Source: Flavobacteriales bacterium UBA3477 (GTDB lineage: Bacteria; Bacteroidota; Bacteroidia; Flavobacteriales; Schleiferiaceae). From it: a DNA stretch of 64,000 bases. Below are positions 1 through 10,215 of this stretch, one piece after another. The first letter of the stretch is position 1. Every line of letters starts with the position of its first letter. The stretch lies in contig DFQY01000053.1 in assembly GCA_002378005.1 (NCBI GenBank), forward strand, positions 1-64,000. The letters run 5' to 3'. A model generated the notes under the pieces. That model saw nothing but the letters and a program-made list of their open reading frames with translations, was not told the origin of the DNA and ran no database searches. A program made the position numbers and the translations under genes.

Positions 1-212
1 CCGGTCTATTGGAGCCCTATCCCTCGGAAGAGCTCAATGCTTATCCCATCTCAGCGGCCATTAAGAGCCCTAAAGCCAATGGTCCTGAGCTCCTCAAGCC
101 CATCGGCCAGCGCCTGGTCCCCGAATACGATTATGAAATCTATTCGCACCTGTCTCTGCAGGGCATGGGCATGACCCAAGCACGTCAACGAAAATTGGAC
201 CTAGGATTTTAG
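1..212 (+). CDS. SOS response-associated peptidase (SRAP/YedK/HMCES), C-terminal fragment
   Basis: Only the last 69 codons lie in the window; the frame opens at base 3 and the N-terminus, with the catalytic Cys2, is off the left edge. The visible part has the SRAP C-terminal pattern: 'LEPYPSEELNAYPIS' followed by 'GPELLKPI'. SRAP proteins bind abasic sites in single-stranded DNA and form a thiazolidine crosslink through Cys2, shielding the lesion during replication. The gene ends 15 bases before an accessory DnaE polymerase on the same strand, an arrangement that fits a DNA-damage cassette. The identity is inferred from a short segment, so the family is likely but not certain. Confidence 0.72.
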   Translation, partial: GLLEPYPSEELNAYPISAAIKSPKANGPELLKPIGQRLVPEYDYEIYSHLSLQGMGMTQARQRKLDLGF

Positions 213-227
213 AACGCAGCTGCACTC

Positions 228-3200
228 ATGCTACTGAATACGCACAGTTACTATAGCTTGCGCTATGGCATTCTATCGCCTAAAGAATGGATGGCCTTCT
301 TAGAGGACCAGCCCTGGCCAACCATGGCCCTGACGGATATCAACAATACCTCGGCGTGCATGACGGTGCTCTATCTCATGCGAAAACATCCCACCAAGCG
401 CCCTGCCGTGGGAGTCGACTTTCGCAACGGCATCCAGCAATGCTACATCCTCCTAGCGAAGAATTGGGAAGGCATGCGTCAAATCAATGACCACCTTTCT
501 TGGCATCTTCATCATAAAGTGCGTTTTCCCGATCGCCCGCCACTACAGGCCTTAAGCCAAGTATGGGTCATTTATCCCTCTACTACCGAGGTCCCGCTTG
601 ACCAACTCCAAAACAATGAGCTTATCGGCATTCCTCCACAGGACGTTGCCTCCATTCCTTTTCGAAAGTGGAAGACCCACCTGCACAAATTAGTGGCCCT
701 TCCTACCGCCACCTTCCGAGGAAAGCGCGATCACAACGCACACCGCCTCCTTAGGGCCATCGACGAGAACACCTTGCTCAGCAAACTCCCGCAGGAAGAG
801 CAGGGGAGTCCGCAGGACCTCTACCTAAACGATGAGGCCCTTCACAATGCCTATGCTGCCATGCCCCAGCTTCTGCGCAATGCAGCACAAATCCTAGCGG
901 ATTGCCGCATTACCCTGCCCGAGGAATCGGAACTACTCAACCTACAGAGCTATTCAGGCTCCGCAGAGAAAGACATTAAACTCCTGCGCAAACTCTGCTT
1001 CGACGGCCTCCCATATCGATACCCCCACGCCGATTTCCGAGTTCGCGAGCGCATTGAAAAGGAACTCGACCTCATCGAAAAGAAGCACTTCGTAGCTTAT
1101 TTCTTGATTAATTGGGACATCGTAAACTACGCACAGAAACGCGGCTACTTCTATGTAGGGCGGGGGAGCGGTGCCAATAGTATCGTTGCCTACCTGCTAA
1201 AAATCACCGACGTAGACCCCATCGAGCTGGACCTCTACTTCGAACGGTTCATCAACTTGCACCGCTCGTCGCCACCGGATTTCGACCTCGATTTCTCTTG
1301 GCGCGATCGGGAGGACATTACCCAATACATCTTCAAACGCTTTCCCCACACCGCACTCCTGGCTACCTACAACACCTTCCAATACCGCTCTGTGGTGCGA
1401 GAGTTGGGGAAGGTTTTCGGCCTGCCCAAACACGAAATAGACAAACTCAGCAAGGGCGCCATCTCCTCCTCAAACCTGGACCAACTCTCGCACTTAGTCC
1501 TTCGCTACAGCACCTATATACAAGGGTTTCCCAGCCATTTGAGTATTCACGCAGGTGGAATATTGATTGCCGAGCGCAGCCTGCATTACCACAGCGCTAC
1601 CTTCCTGCCGCCCAAAGGCTTTCCCACTGTACAGTTTGATATGATTGTCGCGGAAGATATTGGGTTGCATAAGTTTGACATCCTTAGCCAACGCGGACTT
1701 TCCAAGATTCAGGATACCCTTGCCATTGTTGCGAAGAACAGGCCCCAGCATCCGAACATCGATATACGAGACCTGCAGCGCTTTAAGGCAGATGAGCAGA
1801 TCAAACACTTATTGCGCAATGGATTAGCCATTGGTTGCTTTTATGTGGAATCCCCAGCAATGCGGATGTTGCTGAAGAAGTTGAAGGTAGATACCTATTT
1901 GGGACTAGTGGCGGCAAGCTCCATCATACGGCCGGGCGTAAGCAATAGTGGTATGATGCGCGAGTATATTCTACGCTTCACGGATCCGGAGCGTCGGAAA
2001 GAAGCACATCCTGTGATGTTAGAGATCATGCCTGATACCTTCGGGGTAATGGTCTATCAGGAAGATGTGATCAAGGTGGCCCATCACTTCGCGGGGTTGT
2101 CCCTGGGAGAAGCCGATGTATTAAGGCGGGGAATGTCGGGAAAATATCGTTCAAGAAGGGAGTTTCAAAATATTGAAAATCAATACTTTGAGAATTGTCG
2201 GGAGCGTGGATACAGCGAGGAGTTGAGCCGTGAGATTTGGCGGCAAATAGAGAGTTTTGCTGGCTATGCCTTTGCCAAGGGACACAGTGCTTCCTATGCG
2301 GTGGAGAGCTATCAAAGTCTCTTCCTAAAGGCACATTTCCCGTTGGAGTACATGGTGGCCGTGATTAATAATTTTGGTGGGTTTTACAGGACCGAGTTTT
2401 ACGTGCATGAAGCGCGTAGGAGTGGGGGACGAATAGAAGCTCCTTGTGTGCAGCACGGTGATTATCCTACGGTTATACATGGAACCACCATTTATTTGGG
2501 CTTTGTACTGCTGCGTAGTTTGGACGAGAAAATAGGGGTACGCATCGGCCAAGAGCGTGAGGAGGGAGGCCCTTATGAAGATTTGGCAGATTTCTTAAAC
2601 CGCGTGCCTATTGGGATAGAGCAAGTTTCGTTACTCATTCGCATAGGAGCCTTACGCTTTACGGGAAAGGAAAAACAAACCTTATTGTGGGAAGCCCATC
2701 ATATGCTGCGTGGACGTAATACTAAAGAGGTTTTAGCGGCTCCGTCCAGTCTGTTCAAAGGCAACCAACAAGCACATGATTACAAGGTTCCCGTACTCCG
2801 CCAAAGCCGGCTGGAAGAGGCTTTTGACCAAATAGAGTTGTTAGGATTTCCAATGCGTGATCCCTTCGAATTGGCCGATGAACCCTTAGAAAACGGTACG
2901 CGCGCACGTGAACTGCCAGATAAACTGGGGCATTTCGTGGTGGCCTACGGTTATTTGGTCACCGTGAAGGATACTAAGACCATCAAGGGTGACCGCATGA
3001 ATTTCGCCACATTTATTGATCAGGACGGCGAATTCCTGGATAGCGTTCATTTCCCAAACATCGCTGTGCAGTTTCCATTTCGCGGCAAAGGCATTTATCG
3101 ATTACAAGGACGCGTCGTCGAAGAATTTGGTTTTTACAGCATAGAGGCTTCCGCGTTGTATAAGGTAGCCATGGTGCCAGATCCTCGTTATGAGGATACC

Positions 3201-3278
3201 ATGGCTCGAGAAAAGGACAACTACAGCAAAACCAGTAATACCATGAAGCGTGGACGTAAATCTGCAGAATCAGCATAG
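228..3278 (+). CDS. dnaE: DNA polymerase III alpha subunit, accessory/translesion DnaE type
   Basis: This 1016-residue C-family polymerase is shorter than a typical replicative DnaE (about 1160 or more). The order is an N-terminal PHP domain, polymerase palm and fingers, a tandem HhH region and a C-terminal OB fold (from about residue 900, 'HFVVAYGYLVTVKDTKT'). The catalytic aspartates are visible: PDFDLDF places them at D353 and D355, with the third at D484 in 'KFDIL'. The 'GRGSGANSIVAYLL' motif precedes them. PHP metal motifs are degraded ('LNTHSYYS', 'ALTDINN' where TDHGN is usual), so PHP proofreading is probably lost. It follows an SRAP gene. In Bacteroidota such pairs often sit with a Y-family polymerase in SOS cassettes; that partner would be upstream, outside the window. 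A translesion role is inferred. Confidence 0.88.
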   Translation: MLLNTHSYYSLRYGILSPKEWMAFLEDQPWPTMALTDINNTSACMTVLYLMRKHPTKRPAVGVDFRNGIQQCYILLAKNWEGMRQINDHLSWHLHHKVRFPDRPPLQALSQVWVIYPSTTEVPLDQLQNNELIGIPPQDVASIPFRKWKTHLHKLVALPTATFRGKRDHNAHRLLRAIDENTLLSKLPQEEQGSPQDLYLNDEALHNAYAAMPQLLRNAAQILADCRITLPEESELLNLQSYSGSAEKDIKLLRKLCFDGLPYRYPHADFRVRERIEKELDLIEKKHFVAYFLINWDIVNYAQKRGYFYVGRGSGANSIVAYLLKITDVDPIELDLYFERFINLHRSSPPDFDLDFSWRDREDITQYIFKRFPHTALLATYNTFQYRSVVRELGKVFGLPKHEIDKLSKGAISSSNLDQLSHLVLRYSTYIQGFPSHLSIHAGGILIAERSLHYHSATFLPPKGFPTVQFDMIVAEDIGLHKFDILSQRGLSKIQDTLAIVAKNRPQHPNIDIRDLQRFKADEQIKHLLRNGLAIGCFYVESPAMRMLLKKLKVDTYLGLVAASSIIRPGVSNSGMMREYILRFTDPERRKEAHPVMLEIMPDTFGVMVYQEDVIKVAHHFAGLSLGEADVLRRGMSGKYRSRREFQNIENQYFENCRERGYSEELSREIWRQIESFAGYAFAKGHSASYAVESYQSLFLKAHFPLEYMVAVINNFGGFYRTEFYVHEARRSGGRIEAPCVQHGDYPTVIHGTTIYLGFVLLRSLDEKIGVRIGQEREEGGPYEDLADFLNRVPIGIEQVSLLIRIGALRFTGKEKQTLLWEAHHMLRGRNTKEVLAAPSSLFKGNQQAHDYKVPVLRQSRLEEAFDQIELLGFPMRDPFELADEPLENGTRARELPDKLGHFVVAYGYLVTVKDTKTIKGDRMNFATFIDQDGEFLDSVHFPNIAVQFPFRGKGIYRLQGRVVEEFGFYSIEASALYKVAMVPDPRYEDTMAREKDNYSKTSNTMKRGRKSAESA

Positions 3279-3359
3279 ATAGACATATTCCCTGAAGAGA
3301 GTAGTTCTATGAAAATACTATTTAACATAATATATATTATAGCAAAAAAGTATACAGCC

Positions 3360-3392
3360 AAACGAAAAGCCCAAATACCGAAATACTTGGGC
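3360..3392 (-). terminator. Intrinsic terminator after the TPR gene
   Basis: The inverted repeat 3369-3378 / 3383-3392 (GCCCAAATAC and ATACTTGGGC on the plus strand) forms a 10-bp stem with two G-U pairs and a TTCG loop when read on the minus strand. It is followed there by TTTTCGTTT. It lies about 26 bases past the stop of the minus-strand TPR gene. On the plus strand no T tract follows, so it serves dnaE poorly. Confidence 0.7.
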
Positions 3393-3417
3393 CCTCTATA
3401 AATCTTAAGAACTGTAT

Positions 3418-4737
3418 TTATTCGCCAGCTTCGTCTAGGATCGCTTTCATATCCATTGACTTCTGGTATTCACCAAGCTTACGATATACTTCCATGAGTG
3501 CACGAACGATGTCCATATCCTCAGGCTTCATTTCGTATGCGCTCTCAAAGTATCCTAGTGATTCAACGAATACTTCTTTTTGCTTGACCTTTAATTGGTT
3601 GTACTTACGCGTTTCGTTCAAACCAAGCTTGTTCATTTGCTCAGTTATGTCGTTTGCACGATCAATATATACCAAACCACACATGTACATGGCATCACTC
3701 ATATCTGGCTCAACTTCAAGTGCGGCCTTATATTCTGCCAACGCACCATCCAAATCCTTCATTTCAGTTTGCATTATGTTTCCTTTAACGAAATGGTAAA
3801 TACCTTTCTCAGGGTTCTTAGCAATGGCCTCGTTCAAGTTGTTCATAGCACCCTCGTAATCTTTTACATCTAGGAACGCTTGCAACTGGATATCCAACAA
3901 GTCTTTGTTTTCTGGATACGCTCCACGTGCCTCAGTCAACCACTTGTTGTAATCTTCCATATTGTCCATCTTCTTCGAGTTGTTGATCAGGCTGATGTAC
4001 ACACTAGGACGAACATCTTCGCCAACTACCGGGTCAGAAGCCAAACCACCATTGATATCCTTCTCCATGGCGGCTTTGTTTGGGTATTGCTTAGGATTTC
4101 CTAAAATATCCGTAGCGCTATACGTGATACCCTTATAGCCCATTTCCAAACATTGTGCGAAGGCTGCGCTGCTTTTCTCAAGATCACCTGCAGAACCTGC
4201 AATAATCCCGGCGTTGAACAACAAACCTGTATCGACACTAGCAAACATTCCAAGCAATTCATTTTGCTTGAATTCAAAAGCAGACATATACCCTTCGTAG
4301 GCCGTTTGGTAATCCCCTGCTTCATAAGCTGTACCTGCATCCACTAGGTAGTTGTATGCAATATTCATTGATTCACGCTGTGCTTCCTCAGTGTACAATT
4401 GCTTCTTTGCCGTTGATTCAAATTGTAGTAGATCCAAGAAGCTTTGTGCTGCGACCACATTTGCATCTGCAGCCAATGCTTTCGTTTCGGCATCAGGAGA
4501 AGCAGCAATTTTAGAGTAAATCAACGCTTTGTTGTAGTAGAACTTAGACATGATTTTCTCTTTGATATCTGCCTGGTTCTTACCGTCAATAATTGTTGTT
4601 GCTTCATCGATAAAGCCTTTAGCTTCAACGAGTTCATTACCTCTTAATGCGATAATTGCGCTTGTTACTTTTGGAGCTTCTTGCGCCGTTGCCATAAAAG
4701 TTGTAGCGGTTAGGACTGCGACTAGTAGCTTTTTCAT
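3418..4737 (-). CDS. Secreted tetratricopeptide-repeat protein
   Basis: The protein has 439 residues and a clear signal peptide: MKKLL, a hydrophobic core, then 'FMATAQ' with cleavage near residue 19. The rest is helical and contains TPR-like units: residues about 130-215 ('AYEAGDYQTAYEGYMSAFE') and about 285-350 ('AIAKNPEKGIYHFVKGNIM', 'DLDGALAEYKAALEVEPD'). It probably acts in the periplasm or at the inner face of the outer membrane as a protein-interaction scaffold. The gene lies 75 bases downstream of gyrA on the same strand but has its own promoter match and a terminator, so it is likely a single-gene unit. The specific function is unknown. Confidence 0.82.
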   Translation of the reverse strand: MKKLLVAVLTATTFMATAQEAPKVTSAIIALRGNELVEAKGFIDEATTIIDGKNQADIKEKIMSKFYYNKALIYSKIAASPDAETKALAADANVVAAQSFLDLLQFESTAKKQLYTEEAQRESMNIAYNYLVDAGTAYEAGDYQTAYEGYMSAFEFKQNELLGMFASVDTGLLFNAGIIAGSAGDLEKSSAAFAQCLEMGYKGITYSATDILGNPKQYPNKAAMEKDINGGLASDPVVGEDVRPSVYISLINNSKKMDNMEDYNKWLTEARGAYPENKDLLDIQLQAFLDVKDYEGAMNNLNEAIAKNPEKGIYHFVKGNIMQTEMKDLDGALAEYKAALEVEPDMSDAMYMCGLVYIDRANDITEQMNKLGLNETRKYNQLKVKQKEVFVESLGYFESAYEMKPEDMDIVRALMEVYRKLGEYQKSMDMKAILDEAGE

Positions 4738-4767
4738 AATTCTAATCTCTTCGTTTTTAAGTGGCTA

Positions 4768-4795
4768 CAAATGTAGTTTTCATAGTTAAAACAAA
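4768..4795 (-). promoter_or_regulatory. Bacteroidota-type promoter of the TPR gene
   Basis: Read on the minus strand, TACATTTG (4775-4768) fits the -7 consensus TAnnTTTG. A TTTG (4795-4792) lies 16 bases upstream, as a -33 element would. The start codon is 30 bases beyond the -7 box. Confidence 0.65.
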
Positions 4796-4812
4796 CATTG
4801 CGCCAAGATTAC

Positions 4813-7362
4813 TTATTCTTCAGAAGTAGTTTCCTCCCCTCCTTCTGATGCCGCAGCCGGAGCATCGCCATTAACGGTGTTTTCTACTCCTTCTACATCC
4901 AATACTTCATCATCTTCTTCCTCAGAAGCAGGAACTTTGGCAATGGAAGCAATCTCGTCGCCTTTGCGTAAGGTAATCAAACGAACACCTTGCGTTGCTC
5001 TACCCATGACGCGCAGGGTATCAACTCCCATGCGAATCATAGTGCCTTTCTTGGTAATGATCATCAAATCATCTTCATCTGTAACAGCTTTTAGGCTGAC
5101 CAGTTCACCAGTCTTATTTGTCACGGTAATGGTTTTTACACCCTTACCACCACGGTTCGTGATGCGGTAGTCCTCTAGTGCAGATCGCTTTCCATAACCT
5201 TGCTCACTAACTACCATTACATCGAATCCATCGCCTTCTTGGACGACAATCATACCAACCACTTCGTCATTTTCACTGTCCACAGTGATAGCACGCACAC
5301 CCGAGGCGTTACGACCCATGCTACGCACTTTGCTCTCAGGGAAACGAATGGCTTTACCACTCTTCACTGCGAGCATGATATCCTGCTCACCATTGGTCAA
5401 CTTCGCCTCTAGCAACGTATCTCCTTCCCTCACAGTGATGGCATTGATACCATTGACACGTGGACGAGAATATGCTTCTAAGCTGGTCTTTTTGATGATA
5501 CCCTGCTTGGTACACATTACAATGAAATGATTGTTGATATACTCCTCGTCTTTCAGGTTCAATACATTGATGAAGGCCAATACCTTATCATCCTGTGGTA
5601 GGTTGATCAAGTTTTGAATGGCCCTACCCTTGCTTTGACGCGTGCCTTCTGGAATTTCAAATACACGCATCCAGAAACAACGTCCTTGTTCTGTGAAGAA
5701 CAACATGTACTGGTGGTTCGTAGCGACGAAGACGTGCTCAATGAAGTCTTGGTCTCGGGTGCTTGCGGCTTTGGCGCCTACTCCCCCACGATTTTGCTTC
5801 TTGTACTCAGTTAACGCCGTGCGCTTGATATATCCAGCATGAGAAATAGTGATCACTACCTCTGAATCTGAAATCATATCCTCAATGCTTACATCACCGC
5901 CTGAATATTCAATATCCGTTCTACGGTCATCGCCAAACTTATCTTTAACCTCTTCAAGCTCCTCTTTGATGATAGACATACGCAATGCTCTATCGTTCAA
6001 GATGCTCTTTAGGTATTCGATGGTTTTCATCAACTCCTCGTACTCAGCTTTGATCTTATCTCGCTCAAGACCAGTAAGCTTTTGTAGACGCATGTCCAAA
6101 ATGGCTTTAGCTTGAATCTCACTGAGTTTGAATTCAGTCATTAACCCAGTTTTTGCATCTTCGGGTGTAGAAGAAGCGCGGATGAGCTTGATGACGGCAT
6201 CGAGGTTATCAATGGCAACAAGTAGACCCTCTAGAACGTGTGCGCGCTTTTCAGCTTGCTTTAGTTCGTATTCGGTACGGCGAACCACAACTTCGTGTCT
6301 GTGGTCGACGAAATGACGAATCATGTCTTTGAGATTCAACAACTCGGGTCGGCCATTGACTAGTGCGATATTGTTGACAGAGAAAGAGCTCTGAAGCTGA
6401 GTGTATTTGTACAGTTTGTTAAGTACAACATTTGGCACTGCATCACGCTTCAACACGTATACGATGCGCATTCCCTTACGGTCACTCTCGTCACGGATGT
6501 CGGAAATACCTTCAAGCTTTTTATCATTGACTAATTCCGCTGTCTTTTTGATCATATCCGCTTTGTTCACCAAATACGGGATCTCAGTAACGATAATACA
6601 TTCGCGGCCTTTAACTTCTTCAATAACAGCCTTTCCTCGCAATACGATACGACCACGTCCTGTATGGAAAGCATCGCGAACGCCTTCATAACCGTAGATG
6701 GTTCCTCCGGTCGGGAAATCTGGTGCACTGATATGATGCATCAATCCATCTACTTCGATTTCACTGTCTTCGATGTAGGCATTGATGGCATTGATACTTT
6801 CTGTCAAGTTGTGAGGCGGCATGTTTGTCGCCATACCTACGGCGATGCCTGAAGCACCATTGACCAACAGCCCTGGAATACGTGTTGGAAGTACTGTAGG
6901 CTCTTTAAGGGAATCGTCAAAATTTAGCTGCCAGTCTACAGTATCCTTATCGATGTCGGATAGCATATCCTCTGCAATCTTGCGCATACGAACCTCGGTG
7001 TAACGCATTGCCGCTGGACTATCACCATCTACAGAACCAAAGTTCCCCTGGCCATCTACCAACATGTAACGCAATGACCAGTCTTGGGCCATACGTACCA
7101 TCGTATCATATACGGAGCTATCGCCATGCGGGTGGTACTTACCCAATACGTCCCCTACTACCCTTGCAGATTTCTTGTAAGCTTTAGTACTGGTCACCCC
7201 CATGTCATGCATGCCGTAAAGCACACGTCTGTGAACGGGTTTCAAACCATCGCGAACATCTGGTAAAGCACGAGAAACGATCACCGACATAGAGTAGTCG
7301 ATGTAGGAGCTCTTCATTTGCTCCTCAATATTTATGGGGATAATTTTTTCTCCCTGCGCCAT
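4813..7362 (-). CDS. gyrA: DNA gyrase subunit A
   Basis: GyrA is the DNA-breaking and rejoining subunit of type IIA topoisomerase; with GyrB it introduces negative supercoils. The 849-residue protein is of usual length. '[16 protein letters not shown]' is at 31-46 and the catalytic tyrosine is Y121 in 'AMRYTEVRM'. The quinolone pocket reads '[11 protein letters not shown]', so S82 and D86 (equivalent to E. coli S83 and D87) are the susceptible-type residues. The C-terminal beta-pinwheel starts near residue 510. It contains the GyrA-box-like 'QNRGGVGAK', later 'TNRGGKGVK', and an acidic tail. GyrA rather than ParC is supported by the GyrA box. It is transcribed divergently from clpC. Confidence 0.97.
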   Translation of the reverse strand: MAQGEKIIPINIEEQMKSSYIDYSMSVIVSRALPDVRDGLKPVHRRVLYGMHDMGVTSTKAYKKSARVVGDVLGKYHPHGDSSVYDTMVRMAQDWSLRYMLVDGQGNFGSVDGDSPAAMRYTEVRMRKIAEDMLSDIDKDTVDWQLNFDDSLKEPTVLPTRIPGLLVNGASGIAVGMATNMPPHNLTESINAINAYIEDSEIEVDGLMHHISAPDFPTGGTIYGYEGVRDAFHTGRGRIVLRGKAVIEEVKGRECIIVTEIPYLVNKADMIKKTAELVNDKKLEGISDIRDESDRKGMRIVYVLKRDAVPNVVLNKLYKYTQLQSSFSVNNIALVNGRPELLNLKDMIRHFVDHRHEVVVRRTEYELKQAEKRAHVLEGLLVAIDNLDAVIKLIRASSTPEDAKTGLMTEFKLSEIQAKAILDMRLQKLTGLERDKIKAEYEELMKTIEYLKSILNDRALRMSIIKEELEEVKDKFGDDRRTDIEYSGGDVSIEDMISDSEVVITISHAGYIKRTALTEYKKQNRGGVGAKAASTRDQDFIEHVFVATNHQYMLFFTEQGRCFWMRVFEIPEGTRQSKGRAIQNLINLPQDDKVLAFINVLNLKDEEYINNHFIVMCTKQGIIKKTSLEAYSRPRVNGINAITVREGDTLLEAKLTNGEQDIMLAVKSGKAIRFPESKVRSMGRNASGVRAITVDSENDEVVGMIVVQEGDGFDVMVVSEQGYGKRSALEDYRITNRGGKGVKTITVTNKTGELVSLKAVTDEDDLMIITKKGTMIRMGVDTLRVMGRATQGVRLITLRKGDEIASIAKVPASEEEDDEVLDVEGVENTVNGDAPAAASEGGEETTSEE

Positions 7363-7408
7363 ATTGTCAGTATTTAAGGCGGCGAGTGCCGCGTTTTTTC
7401 GTAATTTT

Positions 7409-7416
7409 CAAATATA
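7409..7416 (-). promoter_or_regulatory. gyrA promoter -7 element
   Basis: The minus strand reads TATATTTG, an exact TAnnTTTG match, 46 bases before the gyrA start codon. I see no convincing TTTG at -33, so support is partial. Confidence 0.5.
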
Positions 7417-7530
7417 CCTTTTCAGCCCCCGTTAATTCCTTGTAAGCGCTGTGAACTTGCGCCTTTTTTCCACATGCGAATGTTAACAAATCGTTCTGTG
7501 AGCAGGGGTACATCGGGTCGAATCTGCCAT

Positions 7531-7538
7531 TAGATTTG
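7531..7538 (+). promoter_or_regulatory. clpC promoter -7 element candidate
   Basis: TAGATTTG matches TAnnTTTG in the divergent gyrA/clpC spacer (7363-7596), 58 bases before the clpC ATG. No clear -33 box is seen, and no CtsR- or HrcA-type repeat is obvious. Confidence 0.4.
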
Positions 7539-7596
7539 AAAAGAAAGGTTGGCACGCTATGTGCAATGACTAAGACGGTAAAAGAACCAGCACAAT

Positions 7597-10215
7597 ATGG
7601 AAGAGAATTTTAGCCCCAGAGTTCGAGATGTGATTACTTTCAGCAAGGAAGAAGCCTTGCGTTTAGGTCACGACTATATTGGTACGGAGCACCTGTTACT
7701 CGGTATTATCCGAGAAGGTGAAGGAACGGCCATTCAAATTTTGAAAGACTTAGGATTGGACCTGAAGCAGGTACGCACCAAAATTGAAGGTTTGAGTACA
7801 CCTTATGCGACAAATAATCCGGCCAATGGTAAAAACCTACCCTTGACTCGCCAAGCAGAAAAGGCCCTGAAGACTACGTTCTTGGAGGCTAAATTGTTTC
7901 AGAGCCCTATCATTCGAACGCCGCATCTATTGTTGTGTATTCTTAGAAATGATAATGATCCAATAAGTGGTATCATGGCGCAGTTCGGTGCTTCATACGA
8001 TGCGGTGAAAAGTGAATACCAGAGCAATTACATAGACACCGAAACGGAAGAGCCTAAAGATGATTTAATTTCTCCTTCGATGAGTTACGACGATCCGGAT
8101 TCAGAAGAAGATAGCGCGACGTCAAGCAGCCGCAGAAGCTCCCCGGTGGGAGGTAGAAAAGAAAAATCAAAGACACCGGTACTGGATAACTTCGGTAAGG
8201 ACCTCACCCGATCTGCGGAGCAAGGTAAACTTGATCCTGTGGTCGGTCGATCTAAGGAAATAGAGCGTGTTAGTCAGATCCTAAGTCGAAGAAAGAAGAA
8301 CAATCCACTGCTTATTGGTGAGCCCGGTGTGGGTAAGAGCGCCATCGCAGAAGGATTGGCACTTCGCATTATAAATAAGGAAGTTAGCCGAGTGTTATTC
8401 AACAAAAGGGTAATCAGTCTAGACTTGGCCAGTCTTGTGGCGGGAACGAAATACCGCGGGCAATTTGAAGAGCGTATGAAGGCGCTGATGAACGAGTTGG
8501 AGAAAAACGACGATATTATCCTATTCATCGACGAACTACATACCATTGTAGGTGCAGGTGGCGCTACCGGGTCGTTGGATGCTTCAAACATGTTTAAACC
8601 AGCGCTAGCTCGTGGCGAGATTCAATGCATTGGTGCTACTACCCTAGACGAATACCGTCAGTTCATCGAGAAGGACGGTGCGCTTGAGCGAAGATTCCAG
8701 AAGGTAACGGTCGATCCGACCAGCATGGAGGAAACTGTACAGATCTTGAACAACATCAAGGATAAGTACGAAGAACACCATAACGTGAGTTATACGCCGG
8801 AAGCCATCCAGGCTTGTGTGAGATTGACTCAGCGTTACATGACCGATAGACACCTCCCAGATAAGGCTATTGATGCCTTGGATGAGGCGGGTTCACGTGT
8901 TCACATCACAAACATTGAAGTACCCGCTACTATTACTGAGCTTGAGGCTGAATTACAGCATATAAAGGGGGAAAAGGTTCGCGTGGTAAAGAGTCAACGT
9001 TATGAAGAAGCAGCGCGCCTTCGTGATGATGAGAAGAAACTCGAAGCAAAATTGGCCAATGCAAAAGAGTCTTGGGAAGATTCAATCAAGCTTCACAAGA
9101 AGATTGTAGATGAGCCCGAAGTTGCGGAGGTTGTGGCCATGATGACTGGGGTTCCTGTTCAGCGTGTGGCTGCCCAAGAAATGGATAAGCTGGCGAAGAT
9201 GGACGAAGCGTTGCAAGGCACCGTTATCGGTCAGGACGAGGCTGTTAAAAAAATTGTGCGTGCCATTCAGCGTAACCGCGCTGGTTTGAAAGATCCAAAG
9301 AAGCCTATCGGTTCCTTTATATTCCTTGGTCCTACTGGTGTTGGAAAAACTCAATTAGCGAAGGAATTGACCAAATTGCTCTTTGACAGCGAGGATAACA
9401 TGATTCGTATCGATATGAGCGAGTACATGGAGAAGTTCTCGATCAGTCGACTAGTAGGTGCGCCTCCGGGATATGTCGGATATGAAGAAGGTGGCCAATT
9501 AACTGAGCGTGTGCGCCGCAAACCCTATTCTGTGATCCTGCTTGATGAAATTGAAAAAGCACATCCTGATGTATTCAATTTGCTCCTGCAAGCCCTAGAC
9601 GACGGTCAAATTACCGATAGTTTGGGCCGTAAGGTGGATTTCAAGAATACCATCATCATCATGACCTCAAATCTAGGTTCACGCCAATTGAAAGATTTCG
9701 GCACTGGTGTAGGTTTTGGAACCGTTGCGCGCGAGCAAAACAAGGGAGATATTGAGAAGAGCGTTATTCAAAACGCATTGAAGAAAGCCTTTGCCCCTGA
9801 ATTCTTGAATCGTATTGATGATGTTGTCTTATTCAATAGCCTGACTCGTAAAGATATTCACAAGATCATTGACATTGAGCTAAAGGGCCTCTTCCACCGT
9901 ATTGAGGATTTAGGATATGCAATTTCTATGAGCCAGGAGGCGAAGGATCACATTGCCCATGAAGGCTTTGATGAAGCCTTTGGCGCCCGCCCTTTGGCGC
10001 GCGCTTTACAGAAATTGGTCGAAGATCCTTTGGCAGAGAAAATCATTGGTAAAGAGATCGCAGAAGGCGATACCATTGAGATAACGCTTAAGGAGAAGGC
10101 ATTAGATTTCAAGGTGACCAAGCCTAAAAAGGTCAAAGCACCAAAGGAAACGCCGAAACTTGAGAAAGGTACTGAGGAAACTCCTGCGGAAGAACCTACC
10201 GAAACTAAAGATTAA
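7597..10215 (+). CDS. clpC: ATP-dependent Clp protease ATPase subunit ClpC
   Basis: ClpC is a Hsp100/AAA+ unfoldase that feeds substrates to ClpP. The 872-residue protein shows, in order: a Clp-N double repeat (about 1-150, 'GTEHLLLGIIREGEG' then 'RTPHLLLCILRN'); AAA D1 with Walker A GEPGVGKS at 241-248; a middle domain with a UVR motif near 469-485 ('RYEEAARLRDDEKKLEAKL'); AAA D2 with Walker A GPTGVGKT at 578-585; and a charged tail. The UVR motif separates ClpC from ClpA and ClpB. The stop codon overlaps that of the convergent exonuclease gene by 3-4 bases, with no terminator between them. Confidence 0.96.
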   Translation: MEENFSPRVRDVITFSKEEALRLGHDYIGTEHLLLGIIREGEGTAIQILKDLGLDLKQVRTKIEGLSTPYATNNPANGKNLPLTRQAEKALKTTFLEAKLFQSPIIRTPHLLLCILRNDNDPISGIMAQFGASYDAVKSEYQSNYIDTETEEPKDDLISPSMSYDDPDSEEDSATSSSRRSSPVGGRKEKSKTPVLDNFGKDLTRSAEQGKLDPVVGRSKEIERVSQILSRRKKNNPLLIGEPGVGKSAIAEGLALRIINKEVSRVLFNKRVISLDLASLVAGTKYRGQFEERMKALMNELEKNDDIILFIDELHTIVGAGGATGSLDASNMFKPALARGEIQCIGATTLDEYRQFIEKDGALERRFQKVTVDPTSMEETVQILNNIKDKYEEHHNVSYTPEAIQACVRLTQRYMTDRHLPDKAIDALDEAGSRVHITNIEVPATITELEAELQHIKGEKVRVVKSQRYEEAARLRDDEKKLEAKLANAKESWEDSIKLHKKIVDEPEVAEVVAMMTGVPVQRVAAQEMDKLAKMDEALQGTVIGQDEAVKKIVRAIQRNRAGLKDPKKPIGSFIFLGPTGVGKTQLAKELTKLLFDSEDNMIRIDMSEYMEKFSISRLVGAPPGYVGYEEGGQLTERVRRKPYSVILLDEIEKAHPDVFNLLLQALDDGQITDSLGRKVDFKNTIIIMTSNLGSRQLKDFGTGVGFGTVAREQNKGDIEKSVIQNALKKAFAPEFLNRIDDVVLFNSLTRKDIHKIIDIELKGLFHRIEDLGYAISMSQEAKDHIAHEGFDEAFGARPLARALQKLVEDPLAEKIIGKEIAEGDTIEITLKEKALDFKVTKPKKVKAPKETPKLEKGTEETPAEEPTETKD

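Noticed and set aside
7367..7555. A 62-codon minus-strand open frame in the gyrA/clpC spacer.
   Set aside because: Its product has no recognisable feature, it contains the gyrA -7 element, and it ends only 5 bases from the gyrA start. The spacer is better read as divergent promoters.
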